A stretch of 64,000 nt of DNA, from the NCBI RefSeq assembly GCF_017876575.1, contig NZ_JAGIOE010000001.1:4382443-4446442 (forward strand). The letters are read 5' to 3'. Shown in pieces: positions 48,546 through 57,638 of the stretch. A model generated the notes under the pieces. It was not told the DNA's origin. It saw only the letters and a program-made list of their open reading frames with translations, and did not search any database. The translations under genes and the position numbers were made by a program. Each line of letters begins with the position of its first letter. The first letter of the stretch is position 1. The DNA is from Paeniglutamicibacter psychrophenolicus (GTDB lineage Bacteria > Actinomycetota > Actinomycetes > Actinomycetales > Micrococcaceae).

Positions 48546-49652
48546 ATGCAGTCCACGAGCAAGCAAATGCGCACGGTAGTCATCGGTGCCGGGCAGGCAG
48601 GGCTCTCGGCGGCCCACCATTTGCGGCGCAAGGGCCTTGTTCCCCATGAGGACTTCGTGGTGCTTGACGCCAATGACGGGCCCGGCGGGGCTTGGCGCCA
48701 CCGCTGGGATTCATTGACTTTTGACCGCGCCCACGGGCTGCACTCCCTTCCCGGCATGGACCTAGCCACCCCGGACCCACGCGAGCCGGCCGCGGCGGTG
48801 GTTGCCCGCTACTACGGGGCCTACGAATCGGCCTTCGCACTGCCGGTGATCCGGCCCTTCAAGGTGCGCAACGTCACCGGTTCCCTCGAAGACGGATTCA
48901 CGATCATTTCCACCGGCGGACGCGTCATCCGGGCGGCCACGGTCATCAACGCCACCGGAACCTGGGACAAGCCGTACTGGCCGTTTTATCCCGGACAACG
49001 CGAATTCACCGGGCGCCAGCTGCACACCCACGACTTTGTGGCGCCGGAGCAATTCCTGGGACAACGCGTGCTGGTGGTGGGCGGCGGCACCAGTGCCGCC
49101 CAGTTCCTGCTGCAGCTTTCCACGCATGGCATTGACACCCTATGGTCCACCCGGCGAGCGCCGCAGTGGCGGGAAGCACCTATGGACAAGTCTTGGGGCA
49201 TAGAGATCGAGGCGAGCGTCAACGCCCGCACCCATGTGGGCCTGCCGCCGCTGTCGGTGGTCGGGGCCACCGGACTGCCGCTGACCGACTTCTACCAGGA
49301 GGGTATCGATTCCGGGGTGTTGGTTTCCCATGGCGGCATCGACTCGTTCTCCGCCCAATCGGTCACCTTCACCGACGGCAGCACCGAGGAGATCGATGTG
49401 ATCCTCTGGGCCACCGGGTTCCGGGCATCCCTTGACCACCTGGCGCCATTGGGCCTGCGCGAACCCGGCGGCGGGATCCTCATGGGCGAGGATTCGGTGA
49501 GCGTTCCCAAGGTGCCGGGCCTGTTCCTGGTGGGCTACGGAGCCTCGGCATCCACCATCGGGGCGACCCGTGGCGGGCGTGCCGCCGCGGTTGCCGCCGG
49601 CAGGCTCCAGGAAGCTGCGGCCGCCGAACACGCGACGGTCGATTCCCTGTAG
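48546..49652 (+). CDS. Flavin-containing monooxygenase-like NAD(P)/FAD oxidoreductase
   Basis: A 368-residue protein with two dinucleotide-binding motifs, VVIGAGQAGLSAAHHL at residues about 10-25 and VLVVGGGTSAAQFLLQL at about 180-196, and the C-terminal FAD motif ATGFRASLDHLAPLG. DGPGGAWRHRWDSL is the FMO/BVMO-like GG-W segment. Members hydroxylate small substrates or remove quinones; the substrate is unknown. The ATG at 48546 lies nine bases after a perfect AGGAGG. It is divergent from glyA and 61 bases ahead of purU. Confidence 0.85.
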   Translation: MQSTSKQMRTVVIGAGQAGLSAAHHLRRKGLVPHEDFVVLDANDGPGGAWRHRWDSLTFDRAHGLHSLPGMDLATPDPREPAAAVVARYYGAYESAFALPVIRPFKVRNVTGSLEDGFTIISTGGRVIRAATVINATGTWDKPYWPFYPGQREFTGRQLHTHDFVAPEQFLGQRVLVVGGGTSAAQFLLQLSTHGIDTLWSTRRAPQWREAPMDKSWGIEIEASVNARTHVGLPPLSVVGATGLPLTDFYQEGIDSGVLVSHGGIDSFSAQSVTFTDGSTEEIDVILWATGFRASLDHLAPLGLREPGGGILMGEDSVSVPKVPGLFLVGYGASASTIGATRGGRAAAVAAGRLQEAAAAEHATVDSL

Positions 49653-49713
49653 TTGTGTCCGCATTCCCTTCGCCGGATTCAGCCGCGGCGATACCTGCAT
49701 GTAGCGTGAATAC

Positions 49714-50562
49714 GTGACCACCAACGAATTCATTGTCTCCCTGTCTTGTCCCGACCGTCCGGGCATCGTCCACGCCGTTTCCGGAGCCTTGCTGAGCGCG
49801 GGTTGCAACATCACCGAGTCGCAGCAATTCGAAAGTCCCGAGACCCACAACTTCTTCATGCGCGTCGCAGTGGCCACGGCCCAGGACCTCGATGCGGTGC
49901 GCAACGCATTGGGTCCGGTTCGCGAGGAATTCGGCATGGAACTGGGCATCACGGCGGCCGGTTCCCGGGTGCGGACATTGATCATGGTGTCCAAGGAAGG
50001 CCACGCGCTCAACGACCTGCTCTTTGCCCAGCGTGCCGGGACCTTGCCGGTGGAGATTCCGGTCATCGTCTCCAACCACTTGGACTTGAAGCCCATGGCC
50101 GACTTCCATGGCATCGAATTCATCCACATCCCGGTCACCGCTGCGACCAAGGCACAGGCCGAGGCACAGCTGCTGGCGCTGGTGGACGAGCACGACATCG
50201 AGCTGGTGGTGCTGGCCCGCTACATGCAGATCCTGTCGGACGATTTGTGCCGCGCGTTGAGCGGGCGGGCCATCAACATCCACCACTCGTTCCTTCCCTC
50301 TTTCAAGGGGGCCAAGCCCTACCACCAGGCCCACGCCCGCGGCGTGAAGCTCATTGGCGCGACCGCCCACTACGTCACCGCGGATCTGGACGAGGGGCCG
50401 ATCATCGAGCAGGAGGTCATCCGGGTGGACCATGCCCGCACCGCCGGTCAGTTCGTGGCCATGGGTCGCGACGTGGAGGGTCGCACGCTCACCCGCGCCG
50501 TGGCCTGGCATGCCGAGCGCCGGGTCATGCTCGACGGCTACCGCACCGTGGTGTTCTCCTAA
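49714..50562 (+). CDS. purU: Formyltetrahydrofolate deformylase
   Basis: Hydrolyses 10-formyl-THF to THF and formate, balancing the one-carbon pool. The 282-residue protein has an N-terminal ACT domain (FIVSLSCPDRPGIVHAVSGALL, about residues 5-85) and a formyltransferase domain with the key motifs VVLARYMQIL, NIHHSFLPSFKGAKPYHQA and VTADLDEGPIIEQEV. It starts at a GTG. Its place beside the glyA-folD operon, transcribed away from it, is functionally coherent. Confidence 0.95.
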   Translation: MTTNEFIVSLSCPDRPGIVHAVSGALLSAGCNITESQQFESPETHNFFMRVAVATAQDLDAVRNALGPVREEFGMELGITAAGSRVRTLIMVSKEGHALNDLLFAQRAGTLPVEIPVIVSNHLDLKPMADFHGIEFIHIPVTAATKAQAEAQLLALVDEHDIELVVLARYMQILSDDLCRALSGRAINIHHSFLPSFKGAKPYHQAHARGVKLIGATAHYVTADLDEGPIIEQEVIRVDHARTAGQFVAMGRDVEGRTLTRAVAWHAERRVMLDGYRTVVFS

Positions 50563-51996
50563 GTACCTTGGGTCCTCCAAAAGGCACGGGCCGACAACAA
50601 GATTTCTTCCTGCTGCCCGCTCATGCTTGCGCTGCATCTGGGTAGCGTTCATCTTCACCGACAACTCGCAATTATCCGGAAGGCGGGTCCCCGCCGTTTT
50701 CTCTGGTTCCCAGGCCGCCAGGAAATTCCGCAGACAACATGCCGATGGTTGTGACCAGCGTCTGCTTGTTCCCCGCGTTCAAAGGGCCCAACGGCCATGG
50801 ACGGGGATCTCGTTCAAAGGAGCCCCAAACGACCCTCCAACCCGACCCACAAAACGTCCCAGCAAATCTCACTTCACTTGAGCCAGAAACTTCGCCCAAG
50901 TTAGACACCTGATCCGGAACAGGCGAAACCGCCGGTTTCACCGCAGCCAACGCCAACGCGCGGATTCAAATCCCAATCGAACCGCGCTCGCCGGTGGGCA
51001 TGTCGCGAAGGTTGCTTTCGCAAGCGTCCTGCGAGACAGCGTTGTCAATAAGTTTGAGGGCAAGGGTACCGAGTCTGACTGCGACCTTGAAAAGGCTTCG
51101 CTCCATGGCAGGTAGCTAATTGTTGCAGGAGGGTGCTGTACTGGCCGGGCTTCGTGGCCATATCCGTGTCGTTGCTTATGCCCCGACACGGCGGTTTCTG
51201 TATGCGCGGCCAAGACGGCACCGCTCTATTTAGGGGTCATAGGGCTGAAGATTCTATGCACAGATAAATCGTGAGATGTGGACTTTGCTTTTTGCATGGC
51301 CGCACGTCCTGCATTCGCACTGGTAGCAGCACATGAGATAGGGCAGGAAGCACATGGAAATTTTGCCCGGTTGGGTGGTGAGCCAAGATTGGAGTGAGGA
51401 TAGTGTGGTGCATTTTTGTGCCTCGGCCCAAGCCATGTCGATTCAACTCAGTCTTCATCTCCGATGCCATCCCTGACGCGTTCCACCTGTATCGGCACAG
51501 GTGACAACCCTAAATTCAAATCACGATCGAAAATAGGAGTGTCGTTGATGGGAGTACCCACTCATAACAGCGTGACCGGACACTCGCGAACCGGCCCGAT
51601 GCGACCGGCGCCAGATACTCGCGCTGGATGGACGCACTTCCGGATTCCGCACCGAATAGTACAAATGGCACGACTCCACCAGTGTCTACGACATCAAGTG
51701 GCTGGCCAGCCAAGCAAACTGTAGCAAACGTATAAGGATCCGGTTGGATAAAATCCAACCGTAGCCTCACTTCGACTCACTGCAGAAAATACAAATGTTT
51801 CACTGTGTACAAGAGAATCCTCGGTGGCCTCTGACTCCAGTGACCGCTCTGATAACATGTGCAACTTTGCTAAAAGTCTGGTGGCTCTGATAAGGATCGT
51901 TAGGATTTGCTCGCTTACTGCTGTTAGATGGATAGAAGCGGTCTCTCCGCGCGGTAATTCTTTTAGCGCGCGGATCGTTGAGGGAATGGTGAATTT
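50563..51996. other. Long gap without a convincing gene
   Basis: About 1.4 kb. The left half is GC-rich and contains open frames on both strands, none of which reads like a protein or has a good start. From about 51.2 kb the sequence is clearly AT-richer. It probably contains decayed or foreign sequence next to the HicA-like pair. No tRNA was found. Confidence 0.5.
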
Positions 51997-52242
51997 ATGG
52001 GGAGTAGTGATTTTCCCTCCATGGATGCAAAGAAACTGCTACGGATCGTACGGAAGCTCGGTTACGCTTCAAATGGGAATGGTAAAGGTTCCCATGACGT
52101 TATGTCTTGTACAGGACGGCCAAATATTACGTGGGCGTTTCATGCAAGCAAAGAAGTCACCGGGGGACTTGTAAAAAAGGTCCTTATGAAGGAAATTGGT
52201 CTCACTAGAGAAGAAGCGAAGGAGGCACTTCGTGGTAAATAA
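51997..52242 (+). CDS. hicA: HicA-like mRNA interferase toxin
   Basis: An 81-residue protein with the HicA double-stranded-RNA-binding-like fold pattern: a short N-terminal helix (SMDAKKLLRIVRKLGY), the catalytic His segment NGKGSHDVMSC, a strand NITWAF, and a C-terminal helix (KKVLMKEIGLTREEAKEAL). HicA toxins cleave mRNA independent of the ribosome and are held by HicB antitoxins. GAGGGA lies about 12 bases before the ATG. The next gene overlaps by 11 bases, the toxin-first order typical of hicAB. Base composition is lower in GC than the chromosome. Confidence 0.72.
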   Translation: MGSSDFPSMDAKKLLRIVRKLGYASNGNGKGSHDVMSCTGRPNITWAFHASKEVTGGLVKKVLMKEIGLTREEAKEALRGK

Positions 52243-52849
52243 TGCGCAGATGATCATCACCCTATGGGGAAGTGATGTCGCATGTTCTGTTTCAAGCCCC
52301 CAGCTGCCTGGCATTGTGGCAGCCTATGATGAGCAGCCTGGCCCTTTGGAGCTCCATACTCTTGCTGTAACCGCCGGACTCAACCCCGGTGGAACTTTTG
52401 ACGTACACGTTGAGTGCGCCATTGAAGTTGATGACGTTACTTACTTTGTCCGCTCTCGTAGCGATTACTATTCTAGGCAGCGTGCGAAAGTTGCCGAGTC
52501 GATTGCCACTGCCGTAAGAAATAACGCTGGCCTTCGTAAATATGCCGATGCGGATGACTTGGATGACGTATTGTTCATTGCTGCCTTACCGAGTGATCGG
52601 ATCAAGGACGTCATGGCTACACGCTCCGAAGGGCAGCCCCTGACTGTCGGAATGGTCGATGACCAAGGCGTTTGGTCGTTCGTCGGGCTTTCCAGTGGCA
52701 ATGACGAAACCGGACGTAGAAGCATGTCCGATTTTGGTCTTGGGCCGGAATCCACTGTTGGCGATCTTTTTGACCGCATTGAGGGTAAAGAAAATGGTCC
52801 GCTTGTGGACCGCGCCCGAGTAAGAGAGCACCTTTTAGTTTCAGCCTAA
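52232..52849 (+). CDS. Probable HicA partner (HicB-like antitoxin with extended C-terminus)
   Basis: A 205-residue protein starting at a GTG six bases after GAAGGAGG and overlapping hicA by 11 bases. The N-terminus (VACSVSSPQLPGIVAAYDEQPG) resembles the strand-turn region of HicB antitoxins, where PDLPG is conserved. The length is far above the usual HicB (about 70-140 residues), and no HTH or RHH DNA-binding segment is evident in the C-terminal 120 residues (ADDLDDVLFIAALPSDRIKDVMATR ...). The overlap and gene order support a toxin-antitoxin pair, but the assignment rests on weak sequence likeness. Confidence 0.55.
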   Translation: MVNNAQMIITLWGSDVACSVSSPQLPGIVAAYDEQPGPLELHTLAVTAGLNPGGTFDVHVECAIEVDDVTYFVRSRSDYYSRQRAKVAESIATAVRNNAGLRKYADADDLDDVLFIAALPSDRIKDVMATRSEGQPLTVGMVDDQGVWSFVGLSSGNDETGRRSMSDFGLGPESTVGDLFDRIEGKENGPLVDRARVREHLLVSA

Positions 52850-52870
52850 GAGCATTTGAACTACATGTGT

Positions 52871-52902
52871 CGGCGCTTCTTCGAAACATCGAAGAAGCGC
52901 CG
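52871..52902 (+). terminator. Terminator of the HicA-like operon
   Basis: A perfect 14-base stem (52871-52884 with 52889-52902, CGGCGCTTCTTCGA) around a 4-base loop is followed by ACTTTGTT, 22 bases after the partner's stop. Confidence 0.85.
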
Positions 52903-53070
52903 ACTTTGTTGCTCCTAGTGGCAGCCAGAACAAGAAGTACATGCACTCGGACACTTGACGTGCTCATCGACTTTCCTCTGCCTGCCGCGTAGCGGTCCGG
53001 TTCACAGCACCAGGTCAGTGCTCCACGTGCACGTATCCGCTGCCAAGCATTGCAAGCAGCCTTGCCTGTC

Positions 53071-53532
53071 CTACTTTTGGGTTTGCCCGGCGTCGCCGAG
53101 CACCACATGGACCTCGTTCGTGACGGGAGTACCACGTTCCACGGTCCGTGACACCGTGCAGTACTTCTCGTGCGAGAGGTCCACCAGTCGCTCGACCATG
53201 CCGGCGGCTTTGCGTCCCTCGGCGGTGTCCGGGAATGCCACGTTGAAGGACAAGTGCAGCCCGTCCACGCGGCTGGCACCGTCCTCAACCACCTTGCGGC
53301 CGGTGGCCGCCACCCGGAAGTCCGTGGGCTCGGCACTGCGGGCCGTCACGGTGTCGACGTCGATGGACGAACAGCCGACGATCGCCGCCAGCAGCAACTC
53401 CATCGGGTTCAGCAGCCCCTCGCCCTGGCCAAATTCGATTTCCGCGCCCGCGGCATTGCGCACCGTGTAACGGCCGGTGGCCGTGCGGGTCAGCTCGACG
53501 GAACGCAGCATGGGATCTTCGTTTTCGCTCAT
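53071..53532 (-). CDS. OsmC family peroxidase
   Basis: Thiol peroxidase-type protein that reduces organic hydroperoxides, 153 residues. Two conserved cysteines are present in VGCSSIDVDTV (about residue 57) and SHEKYCTVSRTV (about residue 122). The open frame continues to 53640, but the ATG at 53530-53532 gives the normal start. It lies close to a divergent permease gene. Confidence 0.9.
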   Translation of the reverse strand: MSENEDPMLRSVELTRTATGRYTVRNAAGAEIEFGQGEGLLNPMELLLAAIVGCSSIDVDTVTARSAEPTDFRVAATGRKVVEDGASRVDGLHLSFNVAFPDTAEGRKAAGMVERLVDLSHEKYCTVSRTVERGTPVTNEVHVVLGDAGQTQK

Positions 53533-53603
53533 GGGTTCATCATGCCACCAGCGAACCGGGCGATTCCGTATGCGACATGCGGGGTGTGGTGCAGAATGAC
53601 CCC

Positions 53604-54971
53604 ATGGACGAACAGGCATCCGCACCGGCAACCGGAACATTGCGGCGCAGCATCTCGCTGGGCCAGCTCATTTTCTTCGGGCTCGTCTTCATCGGGCCCG
53701 CGGCCGCCGTGGGGATCTTCGGCACCCTGGACGCGAAGACGTCCGGCGCGGTGGCCACGGTGTACATCATTGCCACCCTGGTCATGGGTTTCACCGCTCT
53801 CAGCTACATGCGGATGTCCCGGGAGATCCCGCGGGCCGGTGCGGTCTTTGCCTACGCGGGTGCGGGCATCGGCCCGCGGGCCGGATATGTTTCCGGCTGG
53901 ATGATCCTGCTGGACTACCTGCTCATTCCCTCCGTCGCCTACATGTTCACGGGGATCGCCCTGAATTCCCTGTTCCCGGCCATCCCCATCTGGGCCTTCG
54001 TGGCGGTGGCCGTTGTTGCCACCACGGCGCTGAACCTCGCGGGAGTGCAGCTCGCCTCCAAGGTGATCACCGGCGTCGTCCTGCTCGAGGTGCTCATCCT
54101 GTTGGTGGTGCTGGTGTGCGGTGCCTGGGTCTTGGCGACCCACGGGGCAACGCGGCCGTGGCTCAGTCCCTTCACAGGCATCGGCGACTTCTCGACCACC
54201 GCAGTGCTGGCGGCGGTGTCCATTGCCGTCCTGTCGTTCCTCGGCTTCGATGCGCTGGCCACCTTCGCCGAGGAGGCCAAAGGCGGTGCCAGGATGGTTG
54301 GCCGGGCGACCATGCTGTGTTTGGTCATCGCCGGTGTGCTGTTCGTGGCGCAAAGCTATGTCGGGGCGCTGCTCTCCCCCACCACCCCGGCCGAGCTCGC
54401 CGCCAACCCGGGGCTCGAAGGTGCCGCCTACTACAACGCCGTCGCCACCGGCATCGGGCCGTGGCTGCATTGGCTGCTGGCCCTGTCCAAGGCCGCCGGT
54501 GCGGCTTTCGCCGCCATGGTGGGGCAAGGAGCGGGCAGCCGCATCATCATGGACATGGCCCGCGAACGACGGCTTCCCGGATCCCTGGCCAAGGTGTCGG
54601 TACGGACTGGGGTGCCGGTGCGCAGCATCCTGCTCACCGCCTCCGGCAACATCGTCGTGGCCCTCTGGGCGGCCACCCGCGGCGACGGCCTGGATATCCT
54701 CAGCTCGGCCGTCAACGTCGGGGCTTTGAGCGCATTCATCATGCTGCACGCCTCGGTCATCGGATATTTCCTGATCAAGAAGCTGGCTCCCGGGCCGGGA
54801 AACTGGTTCCTGCACGGGGTGGTGCCAGCCATCGGGGCCGCATTGCTGGTGGTGGTCCTGGCGTCCGCCACGCCCCTTGCCCTGGGAGTGGGGCTCGGGT
54901 GGTTTGTGCTGGGTCTCGTGGTGGCCGCGCTCATGTACCGGCGGCGGACCGGCGTTGAAACCGTCGCGTGA
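53604..54971 (+). CDS. APC-superfamily amino acid permease
   Basis: A 455-residue integral membrane transporter with about twelve hydrophobic segments. The first segment holds the APC motif SLGQLIFFGLVFIGPAAAVGIFG, and further family features are AYAGAGIGPRAGYVSGW and VLSFLGFDALATFAEEAKGGARMVGRA. The substrate is probably an amino acid or polyamine, not decidable here. ATG at 53604 was chosen; an in-frame ATG at 53577 is upstream but adds only nine residues. Confidence 0.9.
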   Translation: MDEQASAPATGTLRRSISLGQLIFFGLVFIGPAAAVGIFGTLDAKTSGAVATVYIIATLVMGFTALSYMRMSREIPRAGAVFAYAGAGIGPRAGYVSGWMILLDYLLIPSVAYMFTGIALNSLFPAIPIWAFVAVAVVATTALNLAGVQLASKVITGVVLLEVLILLVVLVCGAWVLATHGATRPWLSPFTGIGDFSTTAVLAAVSIAVLSFLGFDALATFAEEAKGGARMVGRATMLCLVIAGVLFVAQSYVGALLSPTTPAELAANPGLEGAAYYNAVATGIGPWLHWLLALSKAAGAAFAAMVGQGAGSRIIMDMARERRLPGSLAKVSVRTGVPVRSILLTASGNIVVALWAATRGDGLDILSSAVNVGALSAFIMLHASVIGYFLIKKLAPGPGNWFLHGVVPAIGAALLVVVLASATPLALGVGLGWFVLGLVVAALMYRRRTGVETVA

Positions 54972-55044
54972 CGGACGGTTCCAAGGTCCGGGAATGCCGT
55001 GTAAACCCAACGGCAGTACGAGGCCTGATCCCCAGCTGTTCCGG

Positions 55045-55632
55045 TTAGCTTTCGGTGGTCCACTGTTCGTGTTCGTCCAGGTGGTGGCGTTCGCTGGCCT
55101 CCGGTTGTGTCCCGGTAGCCGCAAGTTCTTCCATGCGCGCCATCAGGTCCACCGCGACCGTCCAGGTTTCCAGCGTGGAGGGCGGATTGACGCCGGCTGC
55201 CCGGGCGATCTTGTTGCGCCACTTGTTGGTGAAGCCCAGGACCTGCTCGCCACTGATATTGCGGTCCCAGAGCCAACGGGCCAATTGCCTGGCCTTGGTC
55301 AGCCTGTTGGCCTCGGCGTGTGCGCCATGGCGGAACGGGTCGATGGCGGGCTTGGCGGCGGCCGGGGCGGGTTCAGCCGGTTCAGGTTCGGCCACCACGG
55401 GCTCGACCACTGCGGGTTCGACCGGAGCCAACTCGACTGTCTCGGGTGCGAGGTCCGGGAGACCCACCGCCACGATTTCGGCGCCTGTCTCGATGGTGCG
55501 GACCGCGCCTTGGATGATTCCTTCCAGCCGCTCGCGGACCTGGGGCGGAATGTCCTGCGACTGCCCCTCAAGGGTGCGCCGGAGTTCTGCGACCATCCGC
55601 TCGTAAACCTCAACCTTGTGCTGCGGCCACAT
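55045..55632 (-). CDS. Conserved hypothetical protein with Pro/Ala/Glu-rich linker
   Basis: I do not recognise a named family. From the ATG at 55630-55632 (MWPQHKVEVYERMVAELRRTL) it has 195 residues: an N-terminal helical part of about 60 residues, a linker rich in VEPxVxEPEPAEPAPAAA (about residues 70-105), and a C-terminal part with RQLARWLWDRNISGEQVLGFTNKWRNKIARAAG, probably an HTH-like fold. A DNA- or protein-binding role is possible but unproven. The frame is open to 55704. Confidence 0.55.
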   Translation of the reverse strand: MWPQHKVEVYERMVAELRRTLEGQSQDIPPQVRERLEGIIQGAVRTIETGAEIVAVGLPDLAPETVELAPVEPAVVEPVVAEPEPAEPAPAAAKPAIDPFRHGAHAEANRLTKARQLARWLWDRNISGEQVLGFTNKWRNKIARAAGVNPPSTLETWTVAVDLMARMEELAATGTQPEASERHHLDEHEQWTTES

Positions 55633-55913
55633 TGTCCCGGCTGCTCCTATTCTGCTGTGTCCGATCCCCATGAAATACCCTGTAGTCCCATGGTGCGGAG
55701 CCAAGCATCAACACTATCTGTTTGCGCCGGTCGGTGGCCACCACGCACCGGTCCCGTGCATCCTGCCGACCGGGCATGACCGTCTGGCTACCCACCTGGC
55801 AACAATCTTGGGCGCATGGCCCCGGCGAGGTCTCCCCCGGTCCCGCATACGCCATCGAGTACGTCGTGTCGCGCAACCAAATAGCCCGCAGGGCACCGAC
55901 TAGAGTGGGTGTC

Positions 55914-56438
55914 ATGGCCCACATCATCACCATTGATTCAGTAACCCCGTCCGTCGATCCCACCGCTTTCGTGGCACCAACCGCAACGCTTTCCGGGGAC
56001 GTGTCCCTGGGTGCGAACGCCAGCGCCTTCTACGGCGTCTCGGCCCGCGGTGACTCCGACACCATCACCGTCAAGGAGGGCACCAACCTCCAGGACAACG
56101 TGGTGCTGCACGCCGACACAGGTTTCCCCTGCACCATCGGCGAGCGCGTTTCGGTGGGCCACTCGGCCGTGGTCCACGGGGCCACCGTGGGCAACGACTG
56201 CCTCATCGGCATGAGCGCGACCATCATGAACGGTGCGGTCATCGGGGAAAATTCCCTGGTTGCCGCCGGCGCCCTGGTGCTCGAGGGCACCCAGGTACCG
56301 CCGCGCTCGCTGGTTGCTGGCGTCCCGGCCAAGGTGCGCCGCGAGCTCAGCGACGAGGAAGTCGAATCCCTGAAGGAAAACGCCGCCCACTACCTGGTGC
56401 TGGCGGCCAAGCACCGTGAGGCAAACGCCGCACGTTAG
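55914..56438 (+). CDS. Gamma-carbonic-anhydrase family protein
   Basis: A 174-residue left-handed beta-helix protein of the gamma-class carbonic anhydrase family. It has the repeating hexapeptides (LGANASAFYGVSARGD) and the three metal-ligand histidines in VVLHADTGFP and VGHSAVVHGATVG. The conserved NGAVIGENSLVAAGALV repeat and a C-terminal helix follow. Many members bind metal but lack carbonic anhydrase activity. A TAGAGT hexamer seven bases before the ATG and no ribosome site suggest leaderless expression. It is followed by a Gfo/Idh/MocA gene after 43 bases. Confidence 0.88.
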   Translation: MAHIITIDSVTPSVDPTAFVAPTATLSGDVSLGANASAFYGVSARGDSDTITVKEGTNLQDNVVLHADTGFPCTIGERVSVGHSAVVHGATVGNDCLIGMSATIMNGAVIGENSLVAAGALVLEGTQVPPRSLVAGVPAKVRRELSDEEVESLKENAAHYLVLAAKHREANAAR

Positions 56439-56481
56439 GTCCACCCACCCAGCCCAATACTGCATAGGGAGCACACTTACG

Positions 56482-57540
56482 ATGGTTCGTTACATCCAGG
56501 CACCACCCGCCGCCCATTCAAGCGCCCCCTCACCAATCAGGGCCACGGGCCGCTCGCTGAACTGGGGCATTGTCTCCACCGGGCGCATTGTTGAAAATGT
56601 CATTGCAGACCTCCAGTCCCTGGAGGACGCCAACGTCATTGCGGTGTCATCCCGCAGCGAGGAACGCGCCCGCGCGTTCGCCGACGAGCATGACATCGAA
56701 TGGGCCTACGGCTCCTACGAAGCCATGTTTGCCGAGCCGGAGATCGAGGCCGTCTACATCGGCACCCCGCACGGGCAGCACTTCGAGATCGCCATGGCCG
56801 CGTTGCGGGCCGGCAAGAACGTGGTGTGCGAGAAGTCCTTGACCATCAACGCCGCCGAGGCCCGCGCCCTGGTCGCCGAGGCCGAGGAACGCGACCTTTT
56901 CTTGATGGAAGCCGTATGGTCTCGCTTCACCCCGGTATTCGCCCGGGCCATGGAGATCCTGGAGTCCGGTGAGCTCGGCGAGCCGTCCTGGGTCCAGGCG
57001 GACCTGGGATTCCTGGCACCCTACGACCCGACCTGGCGCCTGTATGACCCGGAGGCCGGCGGCGGCGCACTGCTGGACATGGGGGTCTACCCCCTCACCT
57101 GGGCCATCGGGGCCATGGGCTTCCCGACCTCGGTGCAGGCCAGCAGCGACCTCAACGACGACGGAGTGGACATCCAGACCGCCATCACCCTGGGTTACTC
57201 CGGGGTGCGCCACGCGCAGCTGATGGTTTCACTGACCAGCTCACCGACCAAGGAAGCACGGGTGGCTTGCACCGGTGGCTGGCTGGGCACCAACGCCCCG
57301 CTGCACAACCCCACCAAGCTCTTCATCCACCCGGTCAACGGACCGGCACGGACCGAGGTCTTTGAACCGGTGGGCGCGAACTACACCTACGAGTTCCGCG
57401 AAGCGACCCGCTGCATCCAGGAGGGCTTGAACGAGTCCCCCACCATGCCGTGGGAGCACTCGGTGAACACCATGGCGATGTTCGACGGGATCCGCCACCA
57501 GCTGGGGATCCGCTACCCGAACGATGCCTACGTGAAGTAG
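56482..57540 (+). CDS. Gfo/Idh/MocA family oxidoreductase
   Basis: A 352-residue NAD(P)-dependent sugar or polyol oxidoreductase. The Rossmann start is LNWGIVSTGRIVENVIADL at about residue 28, and the family segment AVYIGTPHGQHFEIAMAALRAGKNVVCEKSLTINAAEARALV includes the EKP-like catalytic lysine (here EKS). GGGALLDMGVYPLTWAIGAMG is the C-terminal domain motif with the invariant GGGxLxDxGxH/Y segment. GGGAG precedes the ATG (56482). The open frame upstream (to 56416) overlaps the carbonic anhydrase-like gene. Confidence 0.9.
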   Translation: MVRYIQAPPAAHSSAPSPIRATGRSLNWGIVSTGRIVENVIADLQSLEDANVIAVSSRSEERARAFADEHDIEWAYGSYEAMFAEPEIEAVYIGTPHGQHFEIAMAALRAGKNVVCEKSLTINAAEARALVAEAEERDLFLMEAVWSRFTPVFARAMEILESGELGEPSWVQADLGFLAPYDPTWRLYDPEAGGGALLDMGVYPLTWAIGAMGFPTSVQASSDLNDDGVDIQTAITLGYSGVRHAQLMVSLTSSPTKEARVACTGGWLGTNAPLHNPTKLFIHPVNGPARTEVFEPVGANYTYEFREATRCIQEGLNESPTMPWEHSVNTMAMFDGIRHQLGIRYPNDAYVK

Positions 57541-57560
57541 CAGCAAGCAGGGCAAGACGG

Positions 57561-57607
57561 GGTTTCGCGGTGTCGGAGAATTTTTCGGCACCGCGAAACC
57601 TTTTCTT
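57561..57607 (+). terminator. Terminator after the Gfo/Idh/MocA gene
   Basis: A 14-base stem (57561-57574 with 57587-57600, GGTTTCGCGGTG... ) with one G-U pair is followed by TTTTCTT. It is 20 bases after the stop. Confidence 0.9.
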
Positions 57608-57638
57608 CCCGGTTCCCTCCCCGAAAAAGGAAGCCTCC

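Noticed and set aside
50955-50985. GGTTCGATTGGG-like motif resembling a tRNA T-arm
   Set aside because: No matching acceptor, D-arm or anticodon stem could be built around it on either strand.
50672-51213. Minus-strand frames of 91-94 codons after purU
   Set aside because: No ribosome site, low-complexity character and overlapping frames on both strands; no family recognised.
52920-52990. Cys-rich peptide KCPSACTSCSGCH on the minus strand
   Set aside because: The motif looks like a metal-binding tail, but the frame has no start codon after an in-frame TGA and no ribosome site. A selenocysteine reading of the TGA is not supported by any visible SECIS-like structure.
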